The notes under the pieces were generated by a model. It ran no database searches, was not told where the DNA came from, and was given only the letters and a program-made list of their open reading frames with translations. Of a stretch of 64,000 bases of DNA, positions 55,601 through 63,545 are shown in pieces; the first letter of the stretch is position 1; each line of letters begins with the position of its first letter. A program made the position numbers and the translations under genes. The DNA is taken from positions 3,493,583 through 3,557,582 of the forward strand of contig JAHCIA010000001.1 of NCBI GenBank assembly GCA_026129465.1, written 5' to 3'. The stretch comes from Flavobacteriales bacterium (GTDB taxonomy: Bacteria > Bacteroidota > Bacteroidia > Flavobacteriales_F > PHOS-HE28).

Positions 55601-56930
55601 CGTCAGGCTGCGCATTCTCGGTCACCGTCACCGCGGCGGTGGCATCCGGGCATGGTGCCACGCCAGTCACCGTGTAGGTGTATACACCCGACGTATGGGT
55701 CGCTGGATCGTAGGTGCCGCCGAAGGCACCGCCACCTGGGGCCGTCCAACTGCCACCGGGCATCGGGTTGCCGCCGAGATAGGTCGCCAGATCCGCTGGA
55801 GAGCCCGTGCTGCAGAAGGAGACGCTTCCATTCGTGCCGGCATTCGGCGCGGGGTTCACCGCAACGTTCACAGTGGCTGAGACCGCTGTGCAGGGGGGAG
55901 GTGCGTTCACCGTATAGGTGTAAACCCCCTGCGCATCAGTGGCGGGGTTGAAATTGCCACCGAACGGTTGTCCACCCGGACCTGTCCACGACCCCCCGGG
56001 GGTGGGCGATCCACCGAGCTGGCCGAGGAGGGCGATGACCGGATCGGAAGAACAGACCGTGACCGAACCATTCGTGCCCGCGCTGGGCTGTTGTGTCACC
56101 GACACATTGATCACGGCTTGCACGGTGCAGGCGGGTGACGCGTTGGTGACGGTGTAGGTATATGCCCCGGCCGGATCGGTGGCGGGATCGAAGGTGCCCG
56201 GGTGTGGCACGCCCCCGGGTCCCGTCCAAATACCACCTGGTGTGGGTGCGCCGCCGAGGACGCCGAAGAGACCAACAGGCGCTGCGGTGGAACACAAAGC
56301 GAGTGGGCCACCTGTGCCGGCGTTCACCGGGCAGGCGGCGATGGTGGCCGCCAGCACGGGGATGGGATCGTTGCCACAGGCCGCGCTGCCCCATGATCCG
56401 GTCTCACTGTCGCCGAAGGTGTTCACCGTCACGTTCGCATTGATGCCGTTCACACAGGCCGGCCCGCTCACCGTGGTGATGGTCCAGCAGAACTGCCAGT
56501 TCACAGCGCCGGTGCAGAAATCCCCGAAGTTGTTGCCAGGGTTGGCGTCCGCCGGGATGTTGTAGTTGTAGAAAAAGCCCGGACCCTGCGGGCCGATGTT
56601 GGTTCCTGCCGTGCCCTGTACGCTGTTGTACCAACCCCAGGTGCCGGTGCCGGAGCAGGAGGGGGGCGGTGGTCCGGGCACAAGTGTGCTCATGTCCCAA
56701 CCGGGTCCGAAATTGGCCACGATACCGTGGAACCAGTTGGAGTTCGTGGAGTTCCAAAAGGTGACCGTGAAACAGAAGGTCACCGTTTCCCCACAACCAT
56801 AAGTGCCGCCATTGGCCGGTGGCGATGCCGTGAAGACCCATCCCTGCATGCAGGGTTGTGCGGCCACCGGGGCCAGAAGAAGACCCAGATGCCAGGTGAA
56901 CAGGAATTTCAGCGTGCGGGGTGTCACCAT
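52659..56930 (-). CDS. Large secreted repeat protein with gliding-type (CHU_C) C-terminus
   Basis: About 1423 residues. Signal peptide (~1-24, ...APVAAQ), a Cys-containing beta-rich N-terminal domain (~25-200), about twelve tandem 80-residue repeats (~200-1150; each with C....GG.P.PGG.WT.PGG and a YTYTV strand ending PPC), a PKD-like domain (~1155-1235, ALWSFGNGFSN...HVYGYAGEYDVTLQV), another Ig-like domain, and a C-terminal gliding-motility-associated/type B sorting domain (YVPNAFTPDGDGLNDVF, then YDRWGHIVFE). The upstream part of the open frame lies inside pfkA's 3' end and was excluded; the ATG at 56928-56930 starts a good signal peptide. Probably a surface adhesin or sheath protein. Convergent with the C25-like paralogue. 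Confidence 0.85.
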   Translation of the reverse strand: MVTPRTLKFLFTWHLGLLLAPVAAQPCMQGWVFTASPPANGGTYGCGETVTFCFTVTFWNSTNSNWFHGIVANFGPGWDMSTLVPGPPPPSCSGTGTWGWYNSVQGTAGTNIGPQGPGFFYNYNIPADANPGNNFGDFCTGAVNWQFCWTITTVSGPACVNGINANVTVNTFGDSETGSWGSAACGNDPIPVLAATIAACPVNAGTGGPLALCSTAAPVGLFGVLGGAPTPGGIWTGPGGVPHPGTFDPATDPAGAYTYTVTNASPACTVQAVINVSVTQQPSAGTNGSVTVCSSDPVIALLGQLGGSPTPGGSWTGPGGQPFGGNFNPATDAQGVYTYTVNAPPPCTAVSATVNVAVNPAPNAGTNGSVSFCSTGSPADLATYLGGNPMPGGSWTAPGGGAFGGTYDPATHTSGVYTYTVTGVAPCPDATAAVTVTENAQPDAGLDATASLCSSSAAVVLTSLLGGSPDPGGTWTGPGGGQVPGTLDPATAASGNYTYTVSAAPPCVSAQATLTLTIVPQPSAGTPGAITLCETSAPTNLFGQLGGNPAPGGTWTAPGGGAFGGTYDPAIHAPGIYTYTVTAPPPCVNATATVTVNETAQPNAGSNASASLCSSGAPVGLTSLLGGSPDPGGTWTGPGGGQVPGTLDPATAASGNYTYTVSAAPPCVSAQATLTLTIVPQPSAGSPGAITLCESSPPANLFGQLGGNPAPGGTWTAPGGGAFGGTYDPAIHAPGIYTYTVTAPPPCVNATATVTVTETAQPNPGSNASASFCSSGAPVGLTSLLGGSPDPGGTWTGPGGGQVPGTLDPATAASGNYTYTVSAAPPCVSAQATLTLTIVPQPSAGSPGAITLCESSAPANLFGQLGGNPAPGGTWTAPGGGAFGGTYDPAIHAPGIYTYTVTAPPPCVNATATVTVNETAQPNAGSNASASLCSSGAPVGLTSLLGGSPDPGGTWTGPGGAQVPGTLDPGLAASGSYTYTIPAVPPCLSASAVLTINIVQPPQAGIGGQLSLCENAPVTDPSGWLGGTPDPGGTWTDPLGQVVTSVDPATAIGGNYTYTVTGTPPCPSAQAVVALTIASLPNAGPDGAITICANGVATALNNGLGAGAQPGGSWTGPNGPSSGAFDPTADTPGAYVYTVNGTGACAGNISTATVAVGLWPVPVPSFIAAPSSGCAPLTVQFINTTPGPLQSALWSFGNGFSNASVPSTSHVYGYAGEYDVTLQVTDAHGCTGTVTIADAVVVSSGPPALFSVTPLRVSTEDPTVSVTHGPTPGVEYTWTLDGQPLTGGASFALTIAPALAGTYEICLTATSALGCTNVFCVEVVVEDELTPYVPNAFTPDGDGLNDVFIPSVLGIDPERYDLIIYDRWGHIVFETREHTVGWNGGYRNEGEILPQGVYVWHLIVSDGYSRIQRDMMGTVTLLK
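53470..56330 (-). repeat. 240-bp tandem repeats with 480-bp higher-order period
   Basis: About twelve 240-bp units. Between roughly 54200 and 55640 two alternating unit types recur with a 480-bp period in three nearly identical copies; the outer units are more diverged, as expected when an array grows from its middle. Confidence 0.88.
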
Positions 56931-56979
56931 GTGGTGTGCTTCGGAGTGGATGACCGATCCGCGGTTCCCTTGGTTGTCT

Positions 56980-57975
56980 TCAAGTCGCCAGGATGTGCAA
57001 CACACGATAAAGGTCGGGGTCGAAAGGCTTCTTCCCGCCGATCGCTTCGGCGAAGGATGTGAATACGACCTGGCCGCAGACGAGTCCCGCCATTGTACCG
57101 TGTCCGCCCGCCGCGAGATGCTCCACGGCAGCCACCCCCAACCTGCTCGCCAGTATCCTGTCATTCACGGTGGGCGATCCGCCGCGCTGCAAATGGCCCA
57201 GCACCGACACGCGTATGTCGAAGTGCGTGGTGCGCTGCTTCACCTTGCGGGCGATGTCGAAGGCCCCGCCTTCCTCATCACCTTCCGCCACCACCACGAT
57301 GCTCGAGGACTTGCTGGAGGCCGCGCTTTCCAGTGTATGCACCAGCTCGTCGATGCCCTGCAACTGCTCCGGCACCATGGCATACTCGGCCCCTGCCGCC
57401 AGCGCACTGGCCATGGCGATGTGGCCCGTATCGCGTCCCATCACTTCCACGAAGAAGAGCCGGTCGTGCGAGGAGGCCGTGTCGCGGATCTTGTCGATGG
57501 CTTCCACCGCCGTGTTCACTGCCGTGTCAAAGCCGATGGTGTGGTCCGTTCCCGCCAGATCGTTGTCGATCGTGCCCGGTAGTCCCACCACGTGCGTCCC
57601 GTGTTCTTCATGCAGCACGCGTGCCCCGGCGAATGTGCCATCGCCACCGATGGCCACCAACGCATCGATGCCCTGCCCAACCAGATTCGCTGCCGCTTTG
57701 GCGCGGCCTTCCTTCGTGCGGAAGTCCTCGCTCCTCGCGGACCGCAGGATGGTGCCGCCGCGTTGGATGATGTTGCTCACATCGCGCGGGCCCAGCGGAC
57801 GGAAGCGGCCCTGCACCAGACCGTCGTATCCGCCTTCGATGCCGGAGACCTGCCATCCCGAATGGATCGCGGTACGCACCACGGCCCGGATGGCCGCATT
57901 CATGCCGGGGCTGTCACCGCCGGAGGTGAAGACACCCACATGGCGGGAAGCTGCGGAGGATGTTGTGGCGGACAT
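56980..57975 (-). CDS. pfkA: ATP-dependent 6-phosphofructokinase
   Basis: Phosphorylates fructose 6-phosphate in glycolysis. 331 residues, close to E. coli PfkA. Motifs: TSGGDSPGMNAAIR (~16-29), IGGDGTF with Gly where PPi-dependent enzymes have Asp, the catalytic PGTIDND loop, and the EVMGRDTGH and HLQRGGSP segments. The frame extends 19 codons upstream, but the ATG at 57973-57975 is a better start. A TATTTTCG box lies 35 bases upstream, divergent from the TonB receptor's promoter. Confidence 0.95.
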   Translation of the reverse strand: MSATTSSAASRHVGVFTSGGDSPGMNAAIRAVVRTAIHSGWQVSGIEGGYDGLVQGRFRPLGPRDVSNIIQRGGTILRSARSEDFRTKEGRAKAAANLVGQGIDALVAIGGDGTFAGARVLHEEHGTHVVGLPGTIDNDLAGTDHTIGFDTAVNTAVEAIDKIRDTASSHDRLFFVEVMGRDTGHIAMASALAAGAEYAMVPEQLQGIDELVHTLESAASSKSSSIVVVAEGDEEGGAFDIARKVKQRTTHFDIRVSVLGHLQRGGSPTVNDRILASRLGVAAVEHLAAGGHGTMAGLVCGQVVFTSFAEAIGGKKPFDPDLYRVLHILAT

Positions 57976-58010
57976 GGTGGATGACTTGGACGATCGGTCG
58001 CCAGGAGTGC

Positions 58011-58018
58011 CGAAAATA
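58011..58018 (-). promoter_or_regulatory. -7 box TATTTTCG for pfkA
   Basis: Minus-strand TATTTTCG, 35 bases before the pfkA ATG, fits the window's TAnnTT(T/C)G pattern. Confidence 0.4.
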
Positions 58019-58060
58019 GCCCTTGGTCGCATCTTCTCCTCGGTGATTTCTGCAACCCGG

Positions 58061-58090
58061 TTGCATGAAGGCTGAACCTCTGTAATTTCG
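58061..58090 (+). promoter_or_regulatory. Complete Bacteroidota-type promoter for the TonB receptor
   Basis: TTG at 58061-58063, a 19-base spacer, and TAATTTCG at 58083-58090: the canonical TTG-N19-TAnnTTTG layout with one mismatch. The first possible start codon (GTG 58095) lies only four bases downstream, so the mRNA should be leaderless or nearly so. Confidence 0.65.
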
Positions 58091-58094
58091 CGGC

Positions 58095-60443
58095 GTGTGG
58101 CCGGTGAAGCGTTTCCCAGTGGGATGGATCGTCCCGGTGCTGTGCTGCTCGCTATCGTTCCCCACCCAGGCCCAGGATCCCAGTTGTACCCTGGTCCTTT
58201 CCGGCAACGTCTTCGACGAGCACGACCGCACCCCGCTTTCGTATGCCGAGGTCTTCCTGCCCGGATCCGGCAAGGGTGGTATCACCGATGAGCATGGCAA
58301 CTACCGTGTCACCGGGATATGCCCGGGCACGCACGTGGTGCGTGTCACACACTTGGGTTGCGAACCGGTGGAGCGGCGCATCACCATGGACCGTGACATG
58401 GTGGCGAACTTCAAGCTGGAGCACCATCATGAGGAGTTGCGCGAGTTGGAGGTGATACGCAAGCGGCCCGATGAGAATGTGGGCCTGGCGCAGGGCGAAT
58501 TGGACAAGAATGCCATGGAGAAGGCCGCTGGACGGGACCTCGCCACAGTGATCGCCACCCTGCCAGGCGTGAACATGCTCACTTCGGGTCCCACCATCGG
58601 CAAGCCTGTGATCCATGGCCACTCGGGCAACCGGGTGCTCATTCTCAACCAGGGCGTGCGGCAGGAGGACCAGCAATGGGGCAACGACCACGCGCCCAAC
58701 CTGGACCCCTTCAGCAGCGATCGCGTCACCGTGGTGAAGGGAGCGGCATCCGTGCAATATGGTGCCGACGCGATCGGTGGGGTGATCATCACCGAACCGG
58801 TGGAGCTGCCGCGCACGGCGGGTGTGGGCGGTGAATTGCGATCGGTGGGCATGTGGAATGGACGCGGTGGCGGCGTCCATGGCATGCTCCAGGGCGGCGT
58901 GCGCAGCGTACCCGGTCTCGGCTGGCGTGTGCAGGGATCGGGCCGTCGGTTGGGCGATTCGGAAGCACCAGGCCATGTCCTCAGCAATACCGGGCTGCGC
59001 GAAGCGGGTGCCTCGGTGGCCGTGGGGCTGCATCGTCACTGGGGTGGCGGATCGGTCTACTACAGCCTGTTCGCCCGCGAAATGGGTGTGTTGCGTGCTG
59101 CGCACATCGGTAACCTCACCGACCTGCAGAACGCCATCAGCAGCGGTGTGCCATGGTACCAGGCACCTTTCGGGTACGACATCCTGCCTCCACGTCAAAC
59201 GGTGATGCACCACCTGCTGAAGACCGAGGGCCGCTACCGGCTCAGCGAACGCGACATGCTGGTGCTCACCTATGCCTACCAGACCGACGACCGCCAGGAG
59301 TACGACAACCGGCGCGCCGGCCGCAACGAGCGCCCCGCATTGGATCTCTTCCTGCTCACCCACACCGCCGATGCCGTGGTGAACCACTGGCTGGGGCCGC
59401 ATGTGCATGGCAAGGTGGGCGTCAGCGGCATCTACCAGGCGAACTACAACATGCCGGGCACCGGCATCCGGCCACTGATCCCCAACTACGCCAAACAGAG
59501 CGGCGGGGTCTTCGTGCTGGAGCATTTCCCGGTGAATGAAGGATTGGAGCTGGAGGCCGGGGCTCGCCTGGAGGGTACCGGCCTTCGCGTGGGTCGTTTC
59601 AACCTGGCGAACGAGTATATCGTCAGCGAGCACGATTTCTTGAACCACGCGCTCAGCGTTGGGGGCACCTGGTCTCCACGCGACAGTCTCGCGCTGCGGC
59701 TCAACATCAGCTCGGCGTTCAGGCCTCCGCATGTGAGCGAGTTGTACAGCGAAGGCCTCCATCATGGAGCCGCCGCCATCGAGCGTGGCGACCCGCGGCT
59801 CACGAGCGAACGATCCCTCAAGGCCGCTTTCGACATCGATGCGTACGCTTTCCACGATCGTTTGCACACCCAGGTCACCTTGTACCACGATCGTGTGGCC
59901 GGCTACATCTACCTGCGTCCTGCGGGTTTCGAGCTCACCATCCGCGGGGCGTTCCCCGTGTTCGACCATGTGGCCACCGACGTCGTGCTCAATGGCATGG
60001 ACCTTTCCCTGGAGTACCGGCTGGTGCAGGACCTCGCATGGCGCACACGCGGAAGCATCGTGCGCGGCCGCGACATCACCCAGGGCGAGTGGCTCTTCCA
60101 GATGCCCGCCGATCGCATGGAGAACGCGCTGCTCTGGCGACGACCGACACTGGGCACATGGCGCGGGGTGGAGGCCGCGATAACCAGCACCATGGTGGCG
60201 AGGCAGTCACGCGTCCCGCCAGGCCTGGACTTCATGGATGCGCCGGAGGCCTATCACCTGCTCGGCTTGTCCCTGTCGGCGGCGAAAGCGGTGGGGAGGA
60301 ACGAGTTGCGCATGGGCGTGCAAGGCAACAACCTGCTCAATACCTCCTACCGCGACTACCTGGACCGCTTCCGCTACTTCGCCGATGCGCGAGGACTGGA
60401 CCTCTCGGTATGGCTGCGCTATGGCTTCGGTGCGCACCGGTGA
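58095..60443 (+). CDS. TonB-dependent outer-membrane receptor
   Basis: About 782 residues. Signal peptide (~1-27, ...FPTQAQ), an N-terminal CarboxypepD_reg-like domain (~35-110; SGNVFDEHDRTPLSYAEVFL, then GITDEHGNYRV), a plug domain (~135-235; VIATLPGVNM, RVLILNQGVR, VKGAASVQYGADAIGGVI), and a 22-strand barrel with the AFRPPHVSELYSEGLHHGAAAIERG region of the FecA/zinc-type receptors. The substrate is probably a metal chelate or vitamin. It starts at GTG (58095) or GTG at 58104, which gives MKRFPVGW; no ATG is suitable. Energised by TonB-ExbBD encoded elsewhere. Confidence 0.9.
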   Translation: MWPVKRFPVGWIVPVLCCSLSFPTQAQDPSCTLVLSGNVFDEHDRTPLSYAEVFLPGSGKGGITDEHGNYRVTGICPGTHVVRVTHLGCEPVERRITMDRDMVANFKLEHHHEELRELEVIRKRPDENVGLAQGELDKNAMEKAAGRDLATVIATLPGVNMLTSGPTIGKPVIHGHSGNRVLILNQGVRQEDQQWGNDHAPNLDPFSSDRVTVVKGAASVQYGADAIGGVIITEPVELPRTAGVGGELRSVGMWNGRGGGVHGMLQGGVRSVPGLGWRVQGSGRRLGDSEAPGHVLSNTGLREAGASVAVGLHRHWGGGSVYYSLFAREMGVLRAAHIGNLTDLQNAISSGVPWYQAPFGYDILPPRQTVMHHLLKTEGRYRLSERDMLVLTYAYQTDDRQEYDNRRAGRNERPALDLFLLTHTADAVVNHWLGPHVHGKVGVSGIYQANYNMPGTGIRPLIPNYAKQSGGVFVLEHFPVNEGLELEAGARLEGTGLRVGRFNLANEYIVSEHDFLNHALSVGGTWSPRDSLALRLNISSAFRPPHVSELYSEGLHHGAAAIERGDPRLTSERSLKAAFDIDAYAFHDRLHTQVTLYHDRVAGYIYLRPAGFELTIRGAFPVFDHVATDVVLNGMDLSLEYRLVQDLAWRTRGSIVRGRDITQGEWLFQMPADRMENALLWRRPTLGTWRGVEAAITSTMVARQSRVPPGLDFMDAPEAYHLLGLSLSAAKAVGRNELRMGVQGNNLLNTSYRDYLDRFRYFADARGLDLSVWLRYGFGAHR

Positions 60444-60501
60444 ACACACGTAATAGCGGTGGCCAGGCGTTACCCGGTCACGCGCCAGGCATTGCGGGAT
60501 C

Positions 60502-61104
60502 ATGCGACGGATGTTCTACCAGGCATTGTTCAGTGTCCATCTGCTGGCCGCCTGTCAGCAGCCGCCAGCCGTTATCATGCACGCCGGGGATCGTGCCCAT
60601 ATACCGGACAAGGTCGATCGGGACCTGCGGACCATCATCGAGGAGCGCGCCATTCCGGACGACAGCGTGCGGCTGGTGGTGCGCAAGGCCGCGCGCCTGT
60701 TGATGGTCGTCGCATCAGGCGACACGCTGAAGCGCTACCCCTGCGTGTTGGGTGAAGCGCCCGTGGGCGACAAGTCCATGCAGGGCGATCGATGCACACC
60801 GGAAGGGACCTTCACTTTTCGCGACAAGTACCCGCACCGCGAGTGGCACAAGTTCGCCTGGATCGACTACCCGAACGAGGAGAGCTGGCGCCGCTTCCGG
60901 CAGCGCAAGCGCGATGGGCTTATCCCGGCGAACGCGGCCATCGGCGGGGAGATCGGCATCCATGGCGTGCCTGAGGGCATGGACCATTGGATCGGCATGG
61001 GGCACGACTGGACCTTCGGCTGCATCGCCATGCGCAATGCCGATCTGGATGAGCTCTGGACCTGGATCAGGCCGCGATCGTCCATCCTGGTCATCCTGCC
61101 TTGA
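60502..61104 (+). CDS. L,D-transpeptidase (YkuD domain) lipoprotein
   Basis: 200 residues. Predicted lipoprotein: short leader with lipobox LAAC (Cys18). The YkuD domain spans ~55-200, with His in GEIGIHGVPEGM and the nucleophile Cys in WTFGCIAMRN, the HxxG...(S/T)xGCxR/M pattern of peptidoglycan L,D-transpeptidases. It would make 3-3 cross-links or attach proteins to peptidoglycan in the periplasm. Slightly shorter than multi-domain homologues and without LysM or PG-binding repeats. Convergent with purE. Confidence 0.9.
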   Translation: MRRMFYQALFSVHLLAACQQPPAVIMHAGDRAHIPDKVDRDLRTIIEERAIPDDSVRLVVRKAARLLMVVASGDTLKRYPCVLGEAPVGDKSMQGDRCTPEGTFTFRDKYPHREWHKFAWIDYPNEESWRRFRQRKRDGLIPANAAIGGEIGIHGVPEGMDHWIGMGHDWTFGCIAMRNADLDELWTWIRPRSSILVILP

Positions 61105-61124
61105 CCGGATCGACCCGCGGGGCG

Positions 61125-61628
61125 CTACTTGTCGAAGTCGTTGGGATAGTGCTGGCGCAGTGCGGCTATGCCATCGCGCACCTTGTCCTCCTGCTCGCCC
61201 TTGAAGGCGGCGAGACGCTCGGCGAGCTTGTCGTCCGAAATGGCCAGGATCTGCACAGCGAGCAGACCGGCGTTGCGTGCACCGTTCACGGCTACGGTGG
61301 CCACAGGCACGCCATTGGGCATTTGCACGATGCTCAGCAGCGAATCCCATCCATCGATGGAGTTGCGGCTCTTGATGGGCACGCCGATCACGGGCAGCGT
61401 GGTGAGCGAAGCCACCATGCCGGGCAGGTGGGCGGCGCCTCCTGCCCCGGCGATGATCACCTTGATGCCGCGGTCCGCCGCGCCCTTCGCATAGGCGAAC
61501 ATCCGATCGGGCGTGCGGTGCGCGCTCACCACGGTGAGTTCGTGCGCCACACCGAATTCCTTCATCGTGTCCGCGGCCTCGCGCATGATCTCCAGATCGC
61601 TGCGGCTGCCCATGATGATCCCTACCAT
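61125..61628 (-). CDS. purE: N5-carboxyaminoimidazole ribonucleotide mutase
   Basis: Moves the carboxylate of N5-CAIR to C4, giving CAIR in purine synthesis. 167 residues with the class I PurE motifs GSRSDLEIM (~7-15), [21 protein letters not shown] and the [19 protein letters not shown] stretch. Starts 10 bp after the purK stop; the two act consecutively. Confidence 0.95.
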   Translation of the reverse strand: MVGIIMGSRSDLEIMREAADTMKEFGVAHELTVVSAHRTPDRMFAYAKGAADRGIKVIIAGAGGAAHLPGMVASLTTLPVIGVPIKSRNSIDGWDSLLSIVQMPNGVPVATVAVNGARNAGLLAVQILAISDDKLAERLAAFKGEQEDKVRDGIAALRQHYPNDFDK

Positions 61629-61638
61629 GTTCGCTGCT

Positions 61639-62796
61639 TTAGTTGGTGGTGGGTTGCGGTTCCTCTTTCTGCGGCACCACGCGGCAATGTGTGCGCGTCA
61701 CCGCGATGGCCTGGTCCAGTCCTGGGTGATCGGCCGCCATCACGGTCACGTGGCCCATTTTCCGGCCCGTGCGTGTCTCGTACTTGCCATAGAGGTGCAC
61801 GAAGGCGGCGGGCAGATGGAGCACGTCGTCCAGGCCTTTCAACCAGGGTGCACCAGTACCGCCTTCGCCGACCAGGTTGACCATGGCGGCATGGCCACGG
61901 AGGTCGGTATCCCCCAATGGCTGCTCCAGATAGAGACGCAACAATTGGTCGAATTGCGAGCTGGCGCAGGCCTCGATGGTGTGGTGCCCGCTGTTGTGCG
62001 CGCGTGGCGCGGTCTCGTTCACGAGCAAGGCGCCGGCGGCGGTGAGGAACATCTCCACGGCGTAGATGCCCGGTTCGCCGAAGGCCTCGGCCACGCGCAT
62101 GGCCAGCCCGCGTGCTTCGTGTTCCACATGCGCATCGATCCTGGCCGGCGCACGCAAATGGTCCACCAGGTTGTAACGCGGATCGAAGACCATCTCCACC
62201 GGATCGTAGGAGACCTGCACGCCCAGGTGCGACCGCACTACGATCACCGCCAGTTCCATGGCGATATCCACTCGTTGCTCCAGAACGGCAGGTCCGGGAA
62301 AGGCCTTCGCCGCATCGGCGGCGCCATCGATGCGCATCACACCCCGGCCGTCGTAGCCACCGGTACGCGCCTTGAGGAAGCCGGGCAGCAGCTCGGTGTG
62401 CGCGGCGATCCCTTCCGGACCATCGACCAAGGCGAATGGTGAAGTGGGCAGTCCGTGATCAGCATAGAAGGTCTTTTGTAGGCCCTTGTCCTGGATGGTC
62501 CGCAATACGGCGGGGTCAGGGATGACGCGCTTGCCTTGCCGCTTCAGGTCCTCCAAGGCCTCCACGCTCACATGCTCGATCTCGATGCCCACCACGTCCG
62601 CGTCGGTCGCGAAGGCCAGGACGGTATCGCGATCGTTGAAGGATCCACAGGTGAAGCGGTGGGCGATCCCGGCACAAGGCGCATGGGGATCGGGGTCGAG
62701 CACATGCACCCGGGCATCGTAGCGCAGGGCGTTCTCGATGAACATGCGGCCCAACTGGCCACCACCGAGGAGCGCGATCACAGGGGTCTGCGCCAT
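61639..62796 (-). CDS. purK: 5-(carboxyamino)imidazole ribonucleotide synthase
   Basis: ATP-grasp enzyme that carboxylates AIR with bicarbonate. About 385 residues. The N-terminal [10 protein letters not shown] motif, the [10 protein letters not shown] segment, the ATP-grasp lid ([12 protein letters not shown]) and the active-site [14 protein letters not shown]... region are diagnostic of PurK. The frame extends far upstream into the next gene, but the ATG at 62794-62796 is followed by a good start and preceded by a TATCTTTG box six bases away. First gene of purK-purE. Confidence 0.95.
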   Translation of the reverse strand: MAQTPVIALLGGGQLGRMFIENALRYDARVHVLDPDPHAPCAGIAHRFTCGSFNDRDTVLAFATDADVVGIEIEHVSVEALEDLKRQGKRVIPDPAVLRTIQDKGLQKTFYADHGLPTSPFALVDGPEGIAAHTELLPGFLKARTGGYDGRGVMRIDGAADAAKAFPGPAVLEQRVDIAMELAVIVVRSHLGVQVSYDPVEMVFDPRYNLVDHLRAPARIDAHVEHEARGLAMRVAEAFGEPGIYAVEMFLTAAGALLVNETAPRAHNSGHHTIEACASSQFDQLLRLYLEQPLGDTDLRGHAAMVNLVGEGGTGAPWLKGLDDVLHLPAAFVHLYGKYETRTGRKMGHVTVMAADHPGLDQAIAVTRTHCRVVPQKEEPQPTTN

Positions 62797-62802
62797 GTGC
62801 GG

Positions 62803-62810
62803 CAAAGATA
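62803..62810 (-). promoter_or_regulatory. -7 box TATCTTTG abutting purK start
   Basis: Exact TAnnTTTG on the minus strand, six bases before the purK ATG; same spacing and downstream bases (CCGC) as at tgt. Confidence 0.55.
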
Positions 62811-62828
62811 GCCGGTGGCGCGAGGCGG

Positions 62829-63443
62829 TCAGCGTCGCCGGCGCGTCGCCTTGCTGAATTGCACCACGCGGTAGCCCAGCGTGAACTGCAGGCTGCGGTT
62901 CCGGGGGAACAGGGCATCGTCGGCTTCGAGCACGGGCGTCATGCCGCTGTAATAGCGCAGGGTGAGGTCCACCCCGGAGCGGAAGTCCACGCCCATGCCG
63001 CCGTTGAAGCCCACATCGATGTTGTTGAAGCGCTGGCTGACATCCTCCCATTCGCCCGCACCCTGGCGTTCCATGGCGAAGAGCAGCTTGCCGGCCTGGA
63101 CGCCCCCCTGCAGGTTGAATCCGTTGCCGGTGTACCATTTCAGTGAAAGGGGGCCCTGGATGTAGATGGTGCGGTCGATCACGGGGTCGCCCTTTGGTTT
63201 GCGGTAACCGGAACCCATCGCCGCCACCAACAGTTCGGGCTGGAGTTCCAGTCCGGGTCCGACGCTGATCGGCGCGTAGAGGCCCATGACGGCCCCGGGC
63301 AGGGGGAAGTTCTCGATCACTTCGGAACGTGTGGTGCTCATCAGGGGGCCACCCTTGATGCCCAAGCCGGAACCCTGTGCCATCAGGCGGCTGATGGATA
63401 GGGAGAGAATGGTCAGCAGGAGAAGGCCATGGGTGCGGCGCAT
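62829..63443 (-). CDS. Outer-membrane beta-barrel protein (PorT-like)
   Basis: 204 residues with a signal peptide (~1-23, ...ISRLMAQ) and alternating strands of the outer_membrane_beta-barrel/PorT family: GSGLGIKGGPLMS, LELQPELLVAA, GVQAGKLLFA, VGFNGGMGVDF, LRYYSGM and a final FTLGYRVVQF. Such small barrels are numerous in Bacteroidota and mostly of unknown function. I chose the ATG at 63441-63443, since it starts a good leader; the frame is open upstream. Tail is strongly basic (KATRRRR). Confidence 0.8.
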   Translation of the reverse strand: MRRTHGLLLLTILSLSISRLMAQGSGLGIKGGPLMSTTRSEVIENFPLPGAVMGLYAPISVGPGLELQPELLVAAMGSGYRKPKGDPVIDRTIYIQGPLSLKWYTGNGFNLQGGVQAGKLLFAMERQGAGEWEDVSQRFNNIDVGFNGGMGVDFRSGVDLTLRYYSGMTPVLEADDALFPRNRSLQFTLGYRVVQFSKATRRRR

Positions 63444-63545
63444 GTGCGGGGATCTCTGTTTCGCACGCGCTCGAACGTGAATGGGCCCTCCGGGGTTACA
63501 CCGGTCGGGACCCCGGCCCATACCAAGGGCATCGACCCCACCGAA

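Noticed and set aside
54168-55880. Plus-strand repeated open frames opposite the CHU_C gene
   Set aside because: Same reason: mirror of the 240/480-bp coding repeat, no domain.
62797-63138. N-terminal extension of purK
   Set aside because: It would run through the downstream end of the barrel gene; PurK family starts at the GGGQLGRM region and a promoter box precedes that start.
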